Below, one piece after another: positions 8,221 through 17,947 of a DNA stretch of 64,000 bases. The stretch comes from Flavobacterium sp. AED (GTDB lineage Bacteria > Bacteroidota > Bacteroidia > Flavobacteriales > Flavobacteriaceae). Each line of letters opens with the position of its first letter. The stretch's first letter is position 1. The notes beneath the pieces were generated by a model that was not told the DNA's origin, searched no databases, and worked only from the letters and a program-made list of their open reading frames with translations. The stretch lies in NCBI RefSeq assembly GCF_000812945.1, contig NZ_JSYM01000002.1, positions 310,001 to 374,000 of the forward strand, read 5' to 3'. The translations under genes and the position numbers were made by a program.

Positions 8221-11200
8221 TTACAAACCAATGTTTAAACCAAGGATAAAGTTTTTTGGAACAGGATAAGTACCTGTAGATCCAGCTGAATTTAACCCTA
8301 AACTGGAACCACCATCAATCCCTTGAACTTCGGGGCTTAAACCACTGTATTTAGTGAAATAGTATAAGTTACTTCCTGTTACATAGACACGTACTGATGC
8401 CAATCTAGCTTTCTCAACTATCGATTTTGGAACGGTATAACTAAATGTAACTTCTCTTATACATAAGTAATCTCCACTTTCGTAGTAGCGACTATTTCCT
8501 TGGAACATATTGGTATTATAAGCTGCACCACTTGCTTCAGAACGGAATAAGTTATTTTGGTTCGTTTGATCTGCCCAACGGTAACGTGGTACATCCGTAA
8601 TGTCACCTTCTTTTTGCCAAGACTGTAAACTTTCGGCTAACAATCCGTAATTTCCTTGAAATTGACCTACAAAACGCGCTCTGGCTTCATTGTAAATAGT
8701 AGCTCCTAAAGAGTAATCTGTTCTTACGGTTAATGAGAATCCTTTATAGTCCGCATTAAAATTGAAACCTCCCACAAATTTTGGGAACATATTACCCATA
8801 AAAGTTCTGTCTTTGCTATCAATAATGCCGTTTGCATCTGTATCTTCAAATACTGCATCTCCAGCAAATTTCTTACCAGTTGGATTACCACCGGCTGCAG
8901 CTGTTTTAGTTACATAAGTATCATGTGTAGTTGCGTTATAAGCATCTGCTTGTGCTTGTGTAGAAAGGATATATAATTGTTTGTGAGCATAAAAATCACC
9001 AATTTTTTGACCTTCCTGTAAACCACCTACATATTTGTAAGAACCGCTTGCTTTATCCCAAATTTCAGTTCCACCAATTCTATTGTTTGCATTTCCATTG
9101 AAAGGAAGTTTCTCAATTACGTTAGTATTGTGTGAAACATTAGCACCTACACTAATTTTCCAATCATTTTGATTGTACACATTAGCATTCAATTCTAATT
9201 CAAAACCTTTGCTTCTTAATCCTCCTAAGTTTGTCAGAACAGTAGAGAAACCACTATTAGAAGGAAGCGTTAAATTCGTTAATAAATCAGAAGTTAATTT
9301 GTTATAAAAGTCTCCAATTACTCTAATTTTATCATGATTAAAACCTAAATCAAAACCTCCATTTATAGTTTGTGATTGTTCCCATTTCAAACCTGGGTTT
9401 GCAATTTGTGAATTTACAATTGCAGATTGACCGTTGTAGCTATTAGCAAATCCGTTTGTTGTACCTGAATATAATCCACCGGATTGAAAATCCCCCAAAG
9501 TACCTAAATTACCGTTTACTCCATAACTTCCACGTAGTTTGAAAGAAGAAACAACTTCTGGCATTACTTTCCAAAACTTCTCTTCATGTGCATTCCAACC
9601 TACAGATAATCCTGGAAAAAAACCATATTTATTATCCGGACCTAAACTGGAAGAGCCATCATAACGGAAAGAAGCTGTTGCAAAATACCTGCTTTTGTAA
9701 TCGTAATTCACACGACCAAAAACACTGTTCAACACTAATCTTGTATTGTTGCTGTATACAGAAACCGGTATTGGTGATGAATCCAGCGTTTGAGCAAGAT
9801 CAGAAGGACTTCCTTTCCCTGAAGCATTAAATGCTTTTATGGTTCTGTCGAATTTAGACGCTCCCAATTTTGCTTGAAAATCACCTACATTATCCAAAGA
9901 TTTAGCATAAGTAAAAACCCCTTCGTATTGTAATTGAGCGATTTGATTGCTTAATCTGGTAGCAGTACGCGTATTATCAACTAAACCATTGCTACCACTT
10001 AAAAATGCCTGTTGAAAAGTATTATCATTTTCACTTTCGTTATAAAGTGATAATGAAGGTGTAAAAGTTAAGTCTTTAGTAAGTTTTAAATCACCATCAA
10101 CACCCATCTGCAATTTATTGTTCTCATTAATTCCTTTCACTTTACCCATTTGGTATAATGGATTTCCGTTGATGTTATTTTGGCCTGGAGCCAAAGTACC
10201 ATCTTCTAAATATAATTTTGTAGTAGGGGAGTTTCCTAAATATCTGTTGAAAACAACACTATTGGCTACTACTTGATTGTTACTTGATTTTGAGTATAAT
10301 ACTCTACCATTTATAGTAAAGTTATCCGCTAATTTCAAAGAAGCATTTAATTTACTTGTAAAACGTTGGTATCCAGTAAATATAGTAACACCATCTCCTT
10401 TTAGATAACCTAAGCTTAAATCAAAAGTACCGGCATCACCACCACCGCTAAAACCTAAAGTATGATTTTGTGTGATTGCATTTTGAAATAAAATGTCATT
10501 CCAATTCGTGCTTTTATACATAATAGTATTGTTAGCATTTAGAGGATCTGCCATTTCTTGCCAACCTTTAGCTTGTAAACCTTGAATAGTGGGTGCGTCC
10601 AAATTTGATTTCAATAAGGTAGCAAAAGGCGTGTTATTCAATAAATTATTTCCAGTACCGGCAGGAGTAGCTCCTGTTAATTGTCCTAATCTTGCAATAC
10701 CGGTTGTTGTTGAAAGTCCGGCGATTTCGGCAGCATTATACAAACCTAAACGTTGCAGTCTAATGTAGTCTCCTCCGTCTAAGAAATCATATTTCTTGCC
10801 TACTCGGCTATTTTGAGTAGATACATTATAAGTGATTTTAGTTTTACCTGCTTTACCGGTTGATGTTGTAATAATAATTACACCATTAGAAGCACGGGCT
10901 CCATAGATTGATGTTGCTGCAGCATCTTTTAATACTTGTAATGAAGCAATGTCAGCAGAGTTAATATCATCAATTTGAGTACGAATAACTCCGTCAACAA
11001 TATACATAGGAGTTGCACCTGCCGGATTATCAATTGATGTACCTCCACGCACTAAAATATTAGATGCTTTACCAGGTTGTCCTGATGCGGTACGTACCAC
11101 TAAACCAGTTACGTTTCCTTGTAATGCTTGAGTTACGTTTGAGTAAGGAACATTTTCTAACACTTTTTTGTCTAATTTAGAAACTGAAGTACTTAAGGTT

Positions 11201-11670
11201 CTTCTATTTTGCGAACCATAACCTACTACAATAACTTCATTCATTTGTTGTCCCACCTCTTTTAAAACTATAGTAAGTGGTGCATTTCCAATCGTTACTT
11301 CTTGCTCTTGAAGACCTATGTAAGAAACAACTAATGTTGTAATATTGTCTGGTACTTCAAATGTAAAATTTCCGTCAAAATCGGTCTGTGTTGAAATAGT
11401 AGTGCCTTTGGCAATAATATTTACTCCAGGTAAAGATTCTCCTTTTTCATTGGTTACCTTTCCTGTAATTTTCTTTTGGATTAGGCCTAATTTGATCGTT
11501 TCTTTTGCAACGGGAATATTTTTTTCTAAAAAAATAACCGTCGGTGTCGATACTGAAGCTGATGCTTGTACGGTAAAAGCTACTAGAAATAAGGATGTTA
11601 ATTTCATAGCTTTCCCGAAGTTAGGGGTCAGCCAATAATTTTTCGGCTTGCTTTTTGGTAATAAATACAT
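8221..11670 (-). CDS. SusC/RagA-family TonB-dependent outer-membrane transporter
   Basis: This 1149-residue protein would import sialic acid or a small sialoglycan across the outer membrane with SusD (NanO-like). Residues about 65-155 are a carboxypeptidase-regulatory-like domain (ITGKVTNEKGESLPGVN...). The TonB plug follows from about 155, with VVVGYGSQ and the SusC signature VLKDAAATSIYGARASNGVI. The 22-stranded barrel fills the rest and ends FILGLNIGL. I keep the start at 11670; an inner Met at 11604 (MKLTSLFLVAF) begins the hydrophobic signal, and flavobacterial SusC proteins often carry such an N-terminal extension before it. No consensus promoter could be found on this strand in the 550 bp upstream. 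Confidence 0.94.
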   Translation of the reverse strand: MYLLPKSKPKNYWLTPNFGKAMKLTSLFLVAFTVQASASVSTPTVIFLEKNIPVAKETIKLGLIQKKITGKVTNEKGESLPGVNIIAKGTTISTQTDFDGNFTFEVPDNITTLVVSYIGLQEQEVTIGNAPLTIVLKEVGQQMNEVIVVGYGSQNRRTLSTSVSKLDKKVLENVPYSNVTQALQGNVTGLVVRTASGQPGKASNILVRGGTSIDNPAGATPMYIVDGVIRTQIDDINSADIASLQVLKDAAATSIYGARASNGVIIITTSTGKAGKTKITYNVSTQNSRVGKKYDFLDGGDYIRLQRLGLYNAAEIAGLSTTTGIARLGQLTGATPAGTGNNLLNNTPFATLLKSNLDAPTIQGLQAKGWQEMADPLNANNTIMYKSTNWNDILFQNAITQNHTLGFSGGGDAGTFDLSLGYLKGDGVTIFTGYQRFTSKLNASLKLADNFTINGRVLYSKSSNNQVVANSVVFNRYLGNSPTTKLYLEDGTLAPGQNNINGNPLYQMGKVKGINENNKLQMGVDGDLKLTKDLTFTPSLSLYNESENDNTFQQAFLSGSNGLVDNTRTATRLSNQIAQLQYEGVFTYAKSLDNVGDFQAKLGASKFDRTIKAFNASGKGSPSDLAQTLDSSPIPVSVYSNNTRLVLNSVFGRVNYDYKSRYFATASFRYDGSSSLGPDNKYGFFPGLSVGWNAHEEKFWKVMPEVVSSFKLRGSYGVNGNLGTLGDFQSGGLYSGTTNGFANSYNGQSAIVNSQIANPGLKWEQSQTINGGFDLGFNHDKIRVIGDFYNKLTSDLLTNLTLPSNSGFSTVLTNLGGLRSKGFELELNANVYNQNDWKISVGANVSHNTNVIEKLPFNGNANNRIGGTEIWDKASGSYKYVGGLQEGQKIGDFYAHKQLYILSTQAQADAYNATTHDTYVTKTAAAGGNPTGKKFAGDAVFEDTDANGIIDSKDRTFMGNMFPKFVGGFNFNADYKGFSLTVRTDYSLGATIYNEARARFVGQFQGNYGLLAESLQSWQKEGDITDVPRYRWADQTNQNNLFRSEASGAAYNTNMFQGNSRYYESGDYLCIREVTFSYTVPKSIVEKARLASVRVYVTGSNLYYFTKYSGLSPEVQGIDGGSSLGLNSAGSTGTYPVPKNFILGLNIGL

Positions 11671-11791
11671 ACTTTTGTAATGGTTAGGTTAATAATAATT
11701 CTTCCTTCTTGGTTTATTTATTTGTTTTCCAACCACAGTTCTTTTATAAAGAACCAGCCAGCAATGTTTCCAGCATGTGCTGGCTTTTTTT
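11650..11791 (+). ncRNA. Candidate antisense/leader small RNA opposite the susC start
   Basis: On the plus strand a consensus -7 box TACTTTTG lies at 11670-11677, with CTTG ending at 11650, 19 bp upstream, as a partial -33 element. About 80 bp further on, AGCCAGCA (11756-11763) pairs with TGCTGGCT (11778-11785) and is followed by seven T, a rho-independent terminator shape. A transcript from about 11684 to 11791 would be antisense to the susC 5' leader. Cis-antisense RNAs at susC starts (DonS type) are known to repress PULs in Bacteroides. No RNA evidence is available, so this is a prediction. The structure could instead be a hairpin in the susC leader. Confidence 0.35.
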
Positions 11792-12222
11792 ATGGATAAC
11801 AAATGAATATTTTATAAAAAAGGGCATTCCCAATTTTGTTGTTTTTATATGTTAGCAATCTTAAAATCTTTCTTTGTATTTTAAGAATATGAACTTTTTC
11901 TTTATTTTTTAGGAGGCAATCTTTACCATTAGAAAAAATCATTTCAATGGAAAACTTCACAGTCAAAATATGTGTAGCGATTAGTAATCTTAAAAGATTG
12001 AATCTCCTTTTTGTAATAGTAATTTTGTGCGGAGTTTTGTTTCGAACTAAAGCTTTTTCTTGATTCCTTGTAAAAGAGAAAGTAGAAAATTAGTGTAAAA
12101 AAACAATTTTAAAATAGAATTATTTCCGCGTTATTTATTATCACGGTGTAAATATATAAATAAATTTAATAAATACAATGTAGTTATTAAATTATTTTAA
12201 TAATTAAAATTTAGAAGTAATT
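11792..12222. other. Non-coding region between ROK regulator and susC leader
   Basis: This stretch is strongly AT-rich and has no credible gene on either strand. It should hold the susC operon promoter, but no TANNTTTG box is found on the minus strand. It contains a small palindrome AATCTTAAAAGATT at 11986-11999, with a related AATCTTAAAATCTT near 11857, which could be regulator sites. Confidence 0.5.
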
Positions 12223-13455
12223 TTAGTTATTTATTAATGGGGATAACATCTTTTCTTTTATAACGCAACAAGCCCCAATAACACCAGCGCGACGACCTAA
12301 AGTCGATTTTTTAAGTTTCATATCCCGGTTCACTAAACCTAAAGAGTATTTTTTTAATGCGGATTGAATAGGTAATAGGGTGTAATCCCCTAGTTGAGCA
12401 AAATCCCCACCAATTACCAGTAAATCAGGATTAAAGATATTGAGTAGAATAGACAAATAGCGTCCCATTTTCTCGCTCTGTTTTGTCACTAAATCGACAC
12501 ACAAACTATCTTCTAATTTAAAAGCTCCAGAAATAATAGCATGGTGTTGCAAAGCAGGAGAACTCTCATCAAGAACTACTTTTGATTGTTTTCCCTCTTT
12601 TAGGGCTGCCTTGAATTGGTTTACTAAGGACCAACCTGAAATTTCAGTCTCCAGACATCCAAGTTTACCACACTGACACATAATTCCGTTATCAAAGATG
12701 GTACTATGACCAAATTCCCCTGAGTAACCGGATTTTCCATAATACAGTTTACCGTCAGTAATCATTCCTATGGCTACACCCCAACTGTAATTAAGAAATA
12801 TTATATTCTGTTCGTCATCAACAACACCTTCACAATATTCACCAAATGTCATTGCTCTGGTATCATTTTCCAAATGAACCGGCATGTCCAATTGTTCTGA
12901 AATAATTTCTGTTAAAGGTCTGTTTTCGCTAAAGAAATAATTATAGCTAAATCCTTCCATCGAATTAATACGACCTGAAAAGTTGATGCAAACACCCACA
13001 ATCATCTTTTTTTCGACAGAGCTGTCTTCTATAAATGAATTGATCAGATTACAAAATTTCAAAAGTGACTCTTGTGTGTTTTCTAAAATAAAGGAAGTTC
13101 CTAATTCAATACTGACAAATTCGTTTTTAATGTTTTGTAAGCCTATAGACATATTGGCTATACTCACTTCGACCCCTAAAAAGTAAGCACAAGTTGGATT
13201 GATACTATAGAGTGAAGGTCGTCTTCCGCCACTATTGGTGATTTTCCCCAGATCTACCACATAGCCTTCTGGCAATAATTCGTTAACGGCTTTAGTTACC
13301 GTTGGAACACTAGATTGTAGCTCAGAACTTAATTCTGCTATTGTAGCATTACCGGCAGACAATAATCGTTTTACGATAGCTTGTCTTAGCATATGCCACT
13401 TTTGTCCAGAAAGGCTTTTGTCTTTACTACTGTCTAATAAATCTTTTAAACTCAT
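12223..13455 (-). CDS. ROK-family transcriptional regulator (NagC/Mlc type)
   Basis: This 410-residue protein has an N-terminal winged helix-turn-helix (about residues 18-80, with ATIAELSSELQSSVPTV as recognition region and SGGRRPSLYSI as wing). A ROK sugar-binding domain follows, with the zinc motif CQCGKLGCLE near residues 260-270 preceded by GEFGHSTIF. ROK regulators of this build sense aminosugars or their phosphates and repress uptake and catabolic genes. It lies 552 bp upstream of susC on the same strand and is very likely the local regulator of the sialic acid operon, with ManNAc or GlcNAc as plausible inducers. The ROK domain keeps kinase-like features, but the HTH marks it as a regulator. 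Confidence 0.88.
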   Translation of the reverse strand: MSLKDLLDSSKDKSLSGQKWHMLRQAIVKRLLSAGNATIAELSSELQSSVPTVTKAVNELLPEGYVVDLGKITNSGGRRPSLYSINPTCAYFLGVEVSIANMSIGLQNIKNEFVSIELGTSFILENTQESLLKFCNLINSFIEDSSVEKKMIVGVCINFSGRINSMEGFSYNYFFSENRPLTEIISEQLDMPVHLENDTRAMTFGEYCEGVVDDEQNIIFLNYSWGVAIGMITDGKLYYGKSGYSGEFGHSTIFDNGIMCQCGKLGCLETEISGWSLVNQFKAALKEGKQSKVVLDESSPALQHHAIISGAFKLEDSLCVDLVTKQSEKMGRYLSILLNIFNPDLLVIGGDFAQLGDYTLLPIQSALKKYSLGLVNRDMKLKKSTLGRRAGVIGACCVIKEKMLSPLINN

Positions 13456-13494
13456 TATTGTTATTTTTTAAAAAAATTCAATGGGATTCATTTA

Positions 13495-13523
13495 CAAACT
13501 TACTATAATTTTTTTTACACAAT
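13495..13523 (-). promoter_or_regulatory. Probable promoter of the ROK regulator gene
   Basis: On the minus strand TAAGTTTG (13502-13495) matches the Bacteroidota -7 consensus TANNTTTG. ATTG (13523-13520) stands 17 bp upstream as a -33 element, at the short end of the usual spacing. The start codon is about 40 bp downstream. Confidence 0.5.
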
Positions 13524-13611
13524 GATTTAAATCTTATCTCAGTATTAAATAGGTAATCATTTTACAATAATTAGTATCTCATAAGTTGGGTTTAATTTGG
13601 ATTTTCCTAAA

Positions 13612-13830
13612 AACCTGAGTTCGATTATTATTTTATCCCGTAGGGATTTTATATTGGTAGTAAAATCAATGTGTTGTAGTCATTTGTCCCGGAGGGACTA
13701 AACGGATTTAGAGAAAAATGTATAGTCCCTAACGGGACAAAATCAATAAACTTTATTTTTTCTACCAATATAAAATCCCTACGGGATAATAGGTATTAAA
13801 AATCAAGCAGTTAATAATCGAACTCAGGTT
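13612..13830. repeat. REP/MITE-like palindromic element, 219 bp
   Basis: The ends are a perfect inverted repeat, AACCTGAGTTCGATTATTA on the left with its first 19 bases repeated in reverse at 13812-13830. Inside are four short palindromes arranged symmetrically: ATCCCGTAGGGAT (13635-13647), GTCCCGGAGGGAC (13686-13698), GTCCCTAACGGGAC (13725-13738) and ATCCCTACGGGAT (13775-13787). A shared ATTTTATATTGGTAG stretch sits next to the outer pair. The layout is that of a REP pair, or BIME, mobilised by an IS200/IS605-like RAYT transposase, or of a MITE. No transposase is present nearby and no coding potential is seen. Confidence 0.72.
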
Positions 13831-13858
13831 AAAGGTAAAAATGGGATTAGTAAAAACT

Positions 13859-13893
13859 AAAAACCCTGTAAATAATACGATTTACAGGGTTTT
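13859..13893 (-). terminator. Rho-independent terminator of the cupin/ADH genes
   Basis: A near-perfect 14-bp stem, AAACCCTGTAAAT paired with ATTTACAGGGTTT around a 6-nt loop, is followed on the minus strand by a T-rich run. It lies about 70 bp after the cupin stop codon. The plus-strand side also ends in T-rich sequence, so it could act both ways. Confidence 0.75.
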
Positions 13894-13961
13894 ATTTTCA
13901 ATTGAAAAGAATTATGTAGTCACTGGGACAGCAATCGAATACCTTTCCTTAAAAGTCATCC

Positions 13962-14378
13962 TTACTGTTTGTAACTATTGTATTCTTCATCGGTTACTCT
14001 TTCCAACCAGTCTACAGCTCCTTTTGGAGTAACAGCGGTAATAGCGATATGAGTTAATGCACTATCAGTTGCAGCACCATGCCAATGTTTAACATCGGCT
14101 GGTATTTTAATAACATCACCTCTTTGAATCAATTGTATCGGTTTGCCTTTTTCCTGATAATAACCAGTTCCATCGGTTACTATGAGAATTTGACCTCCCG
14201 GATGAGTGTGCCAATTGTTTCTGGCTCCCGCATCAAAAGTTACGTTACCAATTACGCTATTAAACTCATTTTCATTTACTAATAATTTAACCCAGGCATT
14301 TCCCGTAAAATAATCAGGATTTGCTTTATCACCTTGAGCGAAAATTGGTTTTTGTTCGTTATCATCTGTTGTGTTCAT
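13962..14378 (-). CDS. Cupin-domain protein
   Basis: This 138-residue single-domain cupin has motif 1 NNWHTHPGGQILIVTDGTG, giving metal ligands His57 and His59, with Gln where most cupins have Glu. Motif 2 is GDVIKIPADVKHWHG with the third His. No signal peptide is present. It follows the alcohol dehydrogenase gene by 5 bp, so the two are probably co-transcribed, with a terminator after it. Proteins of this type occur beside oxidoreductases and carboxymuconolactone decarboxylase-like proteins in stress clusters. The substrate cannot be read from the sequence. Confidence 0.8.
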   Translation of the reverse strand: MNTTDDNEQKPIFAQGDKANPDYFTGNAWVKLLVNENEFNSVIGNVTFDAGARNNWHTHPGGQILIVTDGTGYYQEKGKPIQLIQRGDVIKIPADVKHWHGAATDSALTHIAITAVTPKGAVDWLERVTDEEYNSYKQ

Positions 14379-14383
14379 ATTTT

Positions 14384-15451
14384 TTAGCTTTTAAGCGACG
14401 CCATATCAATTACAAAACGGTACCGAACATCACTTTTTAGCATTCTTTCATACGCTTCATTAATATCCTGCATTTTAATTATTTCAATTTCGGATACAAT
14501 ATTGTGCTCCCCACAAAAATCTAACATTTCCTGTGTTTCGGCAATTCCACCAATTAAAGAGCCTGCAACTGATTTCCTTCCCATTATCATCGGTACCGTA
14601 TTTAAAATAGGTTCCAAACCACCCAAATAACCTACCAAAACTAAAGTTCCGTTAGTATTTAAAGTTCCTACATAAGGATTTACATCATGAACATATGGAA
14701 CAGTGTCAATAATTAAATCAAATTTTCCGTTTACAGCACTCATTTGAGTTTCGTCAGTTGAGATAATTACGGCATCTGCACCCAATTCCAAAGCGTCTTT
14801 TTCTTTATCAAGTGATCTGGAGAAAAGGGTAACTTCAGCACCCAAACCTTTAGCTAGTTTTATGGCCATGTGTCCCAATCCGCCTAAACCAATAACGGCA
14901 ACTTTACTCCCTTTCCCAACTTTCCAGTGGCGAAGTGGTGACCAAGTGGTAATTCCTGCACATAGCAAAGGTGCTGTAGCAGCCAAATCAAGATTAGCAG
15001 GTACTTTTAAAACGAAGTGTTCATCTACCACAATTTTTTCCGAATAACCTCCAAGAGTCATTCCACCCAAATGCTTGTCAGGGCTGCCGTAGGTCCCAAT
15101 CCACCCGGTTGTACAATATTGTTCCAAGTCTTTTTTGCAGTTATCGCAGGTGTGGCAAGAATCTACCAAACAGCCTACTGCAGCAAAATCTCCCACTTTC
15201 AGTTTGGTAACGTCACTTCCTACTTGGGTTACTTTCCCCACAATTTCGTGGCCAGGAACAGCAGGATAAGTCGTAAATCCCCAATCATTTCTGGCAGTGT
15301 GTAAGTCAGAGTGACAAACACCGCAATACAAAATTTCGATTTCAATATCTTTTGCCGTAATGTTTCTGCGTTGGATATCCATTTGTTTTAAAGGAACATC
15401 AGCTGCTACTGTACCGTAAGCTTTTACATTTGTTGTTGTATTTGTATTCAT
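14384..15451 (-). CDS. Zinc-dependent NAD(P) alcohol dehydrogenase (YahK/CAD type)
   Basis: This 355-residue medium-chain dehydrogenase has catalytic zinc ligands Cys43 (in CGVCHSDLH), His68 and Glu69 (PGHEIVG) and the matching later Cys. The structural zinc cysteines are Cys99, Cys102, Cys105 and Cys113. A nucleotide-binding GLGGLGHMAIKLAKGLGAEV stretch lies near residues 182-201, with SRS after the second strand, which favours NADPH. It would reduce aldehydes in the cytoplasm, like YahK. It precedes the cupin gene and sits among two aldo/keto reductases, consistent with an aldehyde or electrophile response. The natural substrate is not known. Confidence 0.9.
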   Translation of the reverse strand: MNTNTTTNVKAYGTVAADVPLKQMDIQRRNITAKDIEIEILYCGVCHSDLHTARNDWGFTTYPAVPGHEIVGKVTQVGSDVTKLKVGDFAAVGCLVDSCHTCDNCKKDLEQYCTTGWIGTYGSPDKHLGGMTLGGYSEKIVVDEHFVLKVPANLDLAATAPLLCAGITTWSPLRHWKVGKGSKVAVIGLGGLGHMAIKLAKGLGAEVTLFSRSLDKEKDALELGADAVIISTDETQMSAVNGKFDLIIDTVPYVHDVNPYVGTLNTNGTLVLVGYLGGLEPILNTVPMIMGRKSVAGSLIGGIAETQEMLDFCGEHNIVSEIEIIKMQDINEAYERMLKSDVRYRFVIDMASLKS

Positions 15452-15565
15452 TTTATAGCTGTTTTAATTAAAATATGTTTAATTTTTTGTTTGACTCGAT
15501 TATGGAATAAATGTATTAAATAATTGGTTATTAATGTGTTAATTGTGAAATTTAGTTGCTAAAAA

Positions 15566-16492
15566 TCAAACATTTCTAAATTTTATGGGGCTTGCTTGAA
15601 CGTGTTTTTTAAAAAAATTATTGAAGTGGGTTACTTCATTGAAACCTAAGGCAAAAGCAACTTCGGTTACTGTCCATGAAGTTTGTTTCAAAAGAATTTT
15701 GGCTTCCTGCAATAGACGTTCGGCAATAATTCGCGAAGTAGTTTTGTCGGTAGTTTCTTTTATGGCACGGTTCAAATGATTAACGTGTACATTCAGTTTT
15801 TCTGCAAAATCAGAAGCCGAACGCAGGTTTACACTTTGATGGGTTTCATCGATAGGAAATTGTCGTTCCAAGAGTTCCAAAAACAATGTCAAAATCCTTT
15901 GCGAAGCATTAAAGGACTGTTTATTGAGTGGTGAAGCAGGCTGCATTTTCATTGCAAAATGAATGATTTCGCTTATAACCGTACGAAGTACATCATACTT
16001 ATGAATATAATCAGAATCGATTTCATCAAACATACGAAGATATACTTCGTTCAATAGTTTTACCTGTTCATCGTTGAGTTCAAAAACATGATTGCCATCG
16101 GGCTGAAAAATGGAATACTGGTTCAGATTGCCGTATTGATGAAAAAATGCCTGATCGAACACACAAAAGAAACCACTACGAATGCCTTCAGTATGTTCCC
16201 AACGGTAAGGAATTTGCGGATTGGAAAATACCAAAGCCTGTTTTTTTAGTTCAATTGCTTTATCGGCATACTCAATTTTACTTTCACCAATGAGCAACGT
16301 TATTTTAAAATAGTCTCTGCGTTTATAAGGTACGGGCTTTGCCTGTTTGCCTAGATAGTTTTCTAACTTAAATACATTGAAATGCCCTATTTCATTGCTG
16401 ATATTTTCGGGCAACCAATCGTATTTTCGCTTATAAAAATCGGCTATGGTTTCTACGTCGTTCATCTTTTTAATAGTGCTAATTTCAAACAA
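15566..16492 (-). CDS. AraC-family transcriptional regulator (copy A)
   Basis: This 308-residue protein has an N-terminal cupin-like sensor domain (about residues 35-150) and a C-terminal double helix-turn-helix (about 205-305), with LNVHVNHLNRAIKETTDKT and EVAFALGFNEVTHFNNFFKK. It is strongly similar along its whole length to the AraC protein at 19571-20470. The ORF starts 1 bp after the aldo/keto reductase stop; the inner Met at 16465 (MNDVETI) matches the start region of copy B better and may be the true start. It probably controls the adjacent reductase or dehydrogenase genes. The ligand is unknown. Confidence 0.86.
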   Translation of the reverse strand: MFEISTIKKMNDVETIADFYKRKYDWLPENISNEIGHFNVFKLENYLGKQAKPVPYKRRDYFKITLLIGESKIEYADKAIELKKQALVFSNPQIPYRWEHTEGIRSGFFCVFDQAFFHQYGNLNQYSIFQPDGNHVFELNDEQVKLLNEVYLRMFDEIDSDYIHKYDVLRTVISEIIHFAMKMQPASPLNKQSFNASQRILTLFLELLERQFPIDETHQSVNLRSASDFAEKLNVHVNHLNRAIKETTDKTTSRIIAERLLQEAKILLKQTSWTVTEVAFALGFNEVTHFNNFFKKHVQASPIKFRNV

Positions 16493-16493
16493 A

Positions 16494-17492
<999 letters not shown>

Positions 17493-17921
17493 TTAAAAAT
17501 TCCCTGATGTAGTGTGGAGATTAACTAATTTCCACTTTTCGTTTTTCTTGGTGTACACTTCGGTATAAACCAGTTTATATAAGCTGCCACCATTGACCGT
17601 GAAGTAGGCTTTTCCCACCAAAACTGCAGTATCTCCATACACTTTGACAGCGGCTTCTTTTTGTTCAATTTTGTTATAAACAAAACTTCCTGATTTCAAT
17701 TGTTTGATCCATTCGGCTTTGGTCGTGATATGTCCTGTGATGTGAATGAAAACCAAGTCATCATCAAACAAATCTTTGACTAAGTCTATTCTTCCTTCTG
17801 TTTTCCAACGAAATTTGTCCAGAGATAAATAGAGGATTTCAGTTTCAACTTTAGATTGTGCCAATGCGTTCATTTATGTAAAAATTGAGATTAGAATAAA
17901 TAATTTGATGAGGAGTTTCAT
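17493..17921 (-). pseudogene. NTF2-like (DUF4440) protein with a stop codon inside its signal peptide
   Basis: Translation from the ATG at 17921 gives MKLLIKLFILISIFT, then TAA, then ATG at 17873 and NALAQSKVETEILYL in the same frame. The two parts together form a normal signal peptide (hydrophobic core plus the ALAQS cut site) in front of a 120-residue NTF2/SnoaL-like domain. The paralogue at 17948-18382 has an intact signal ending VFAQSQTEAEIL, which supports this reading. As it stands, only the part from 17873 (126 aa) can be made, by restart at the overlapping TAAATG, and it would lack the export signal. The domain itself is intact. NTF2-like proteins of this kind are mostly of unknown role. 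Confidence 0.72.
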
Positions 17922-17947
17922 ATTTCTCCAAGGGTATATAGGATGAA

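Noticed and set aside
11345..11638. Plus-strand frame of 97 codons inside susC
   Set aside because: It is antisense to the conserved carboxypeptidase-like domain of SusC and has no independent support.
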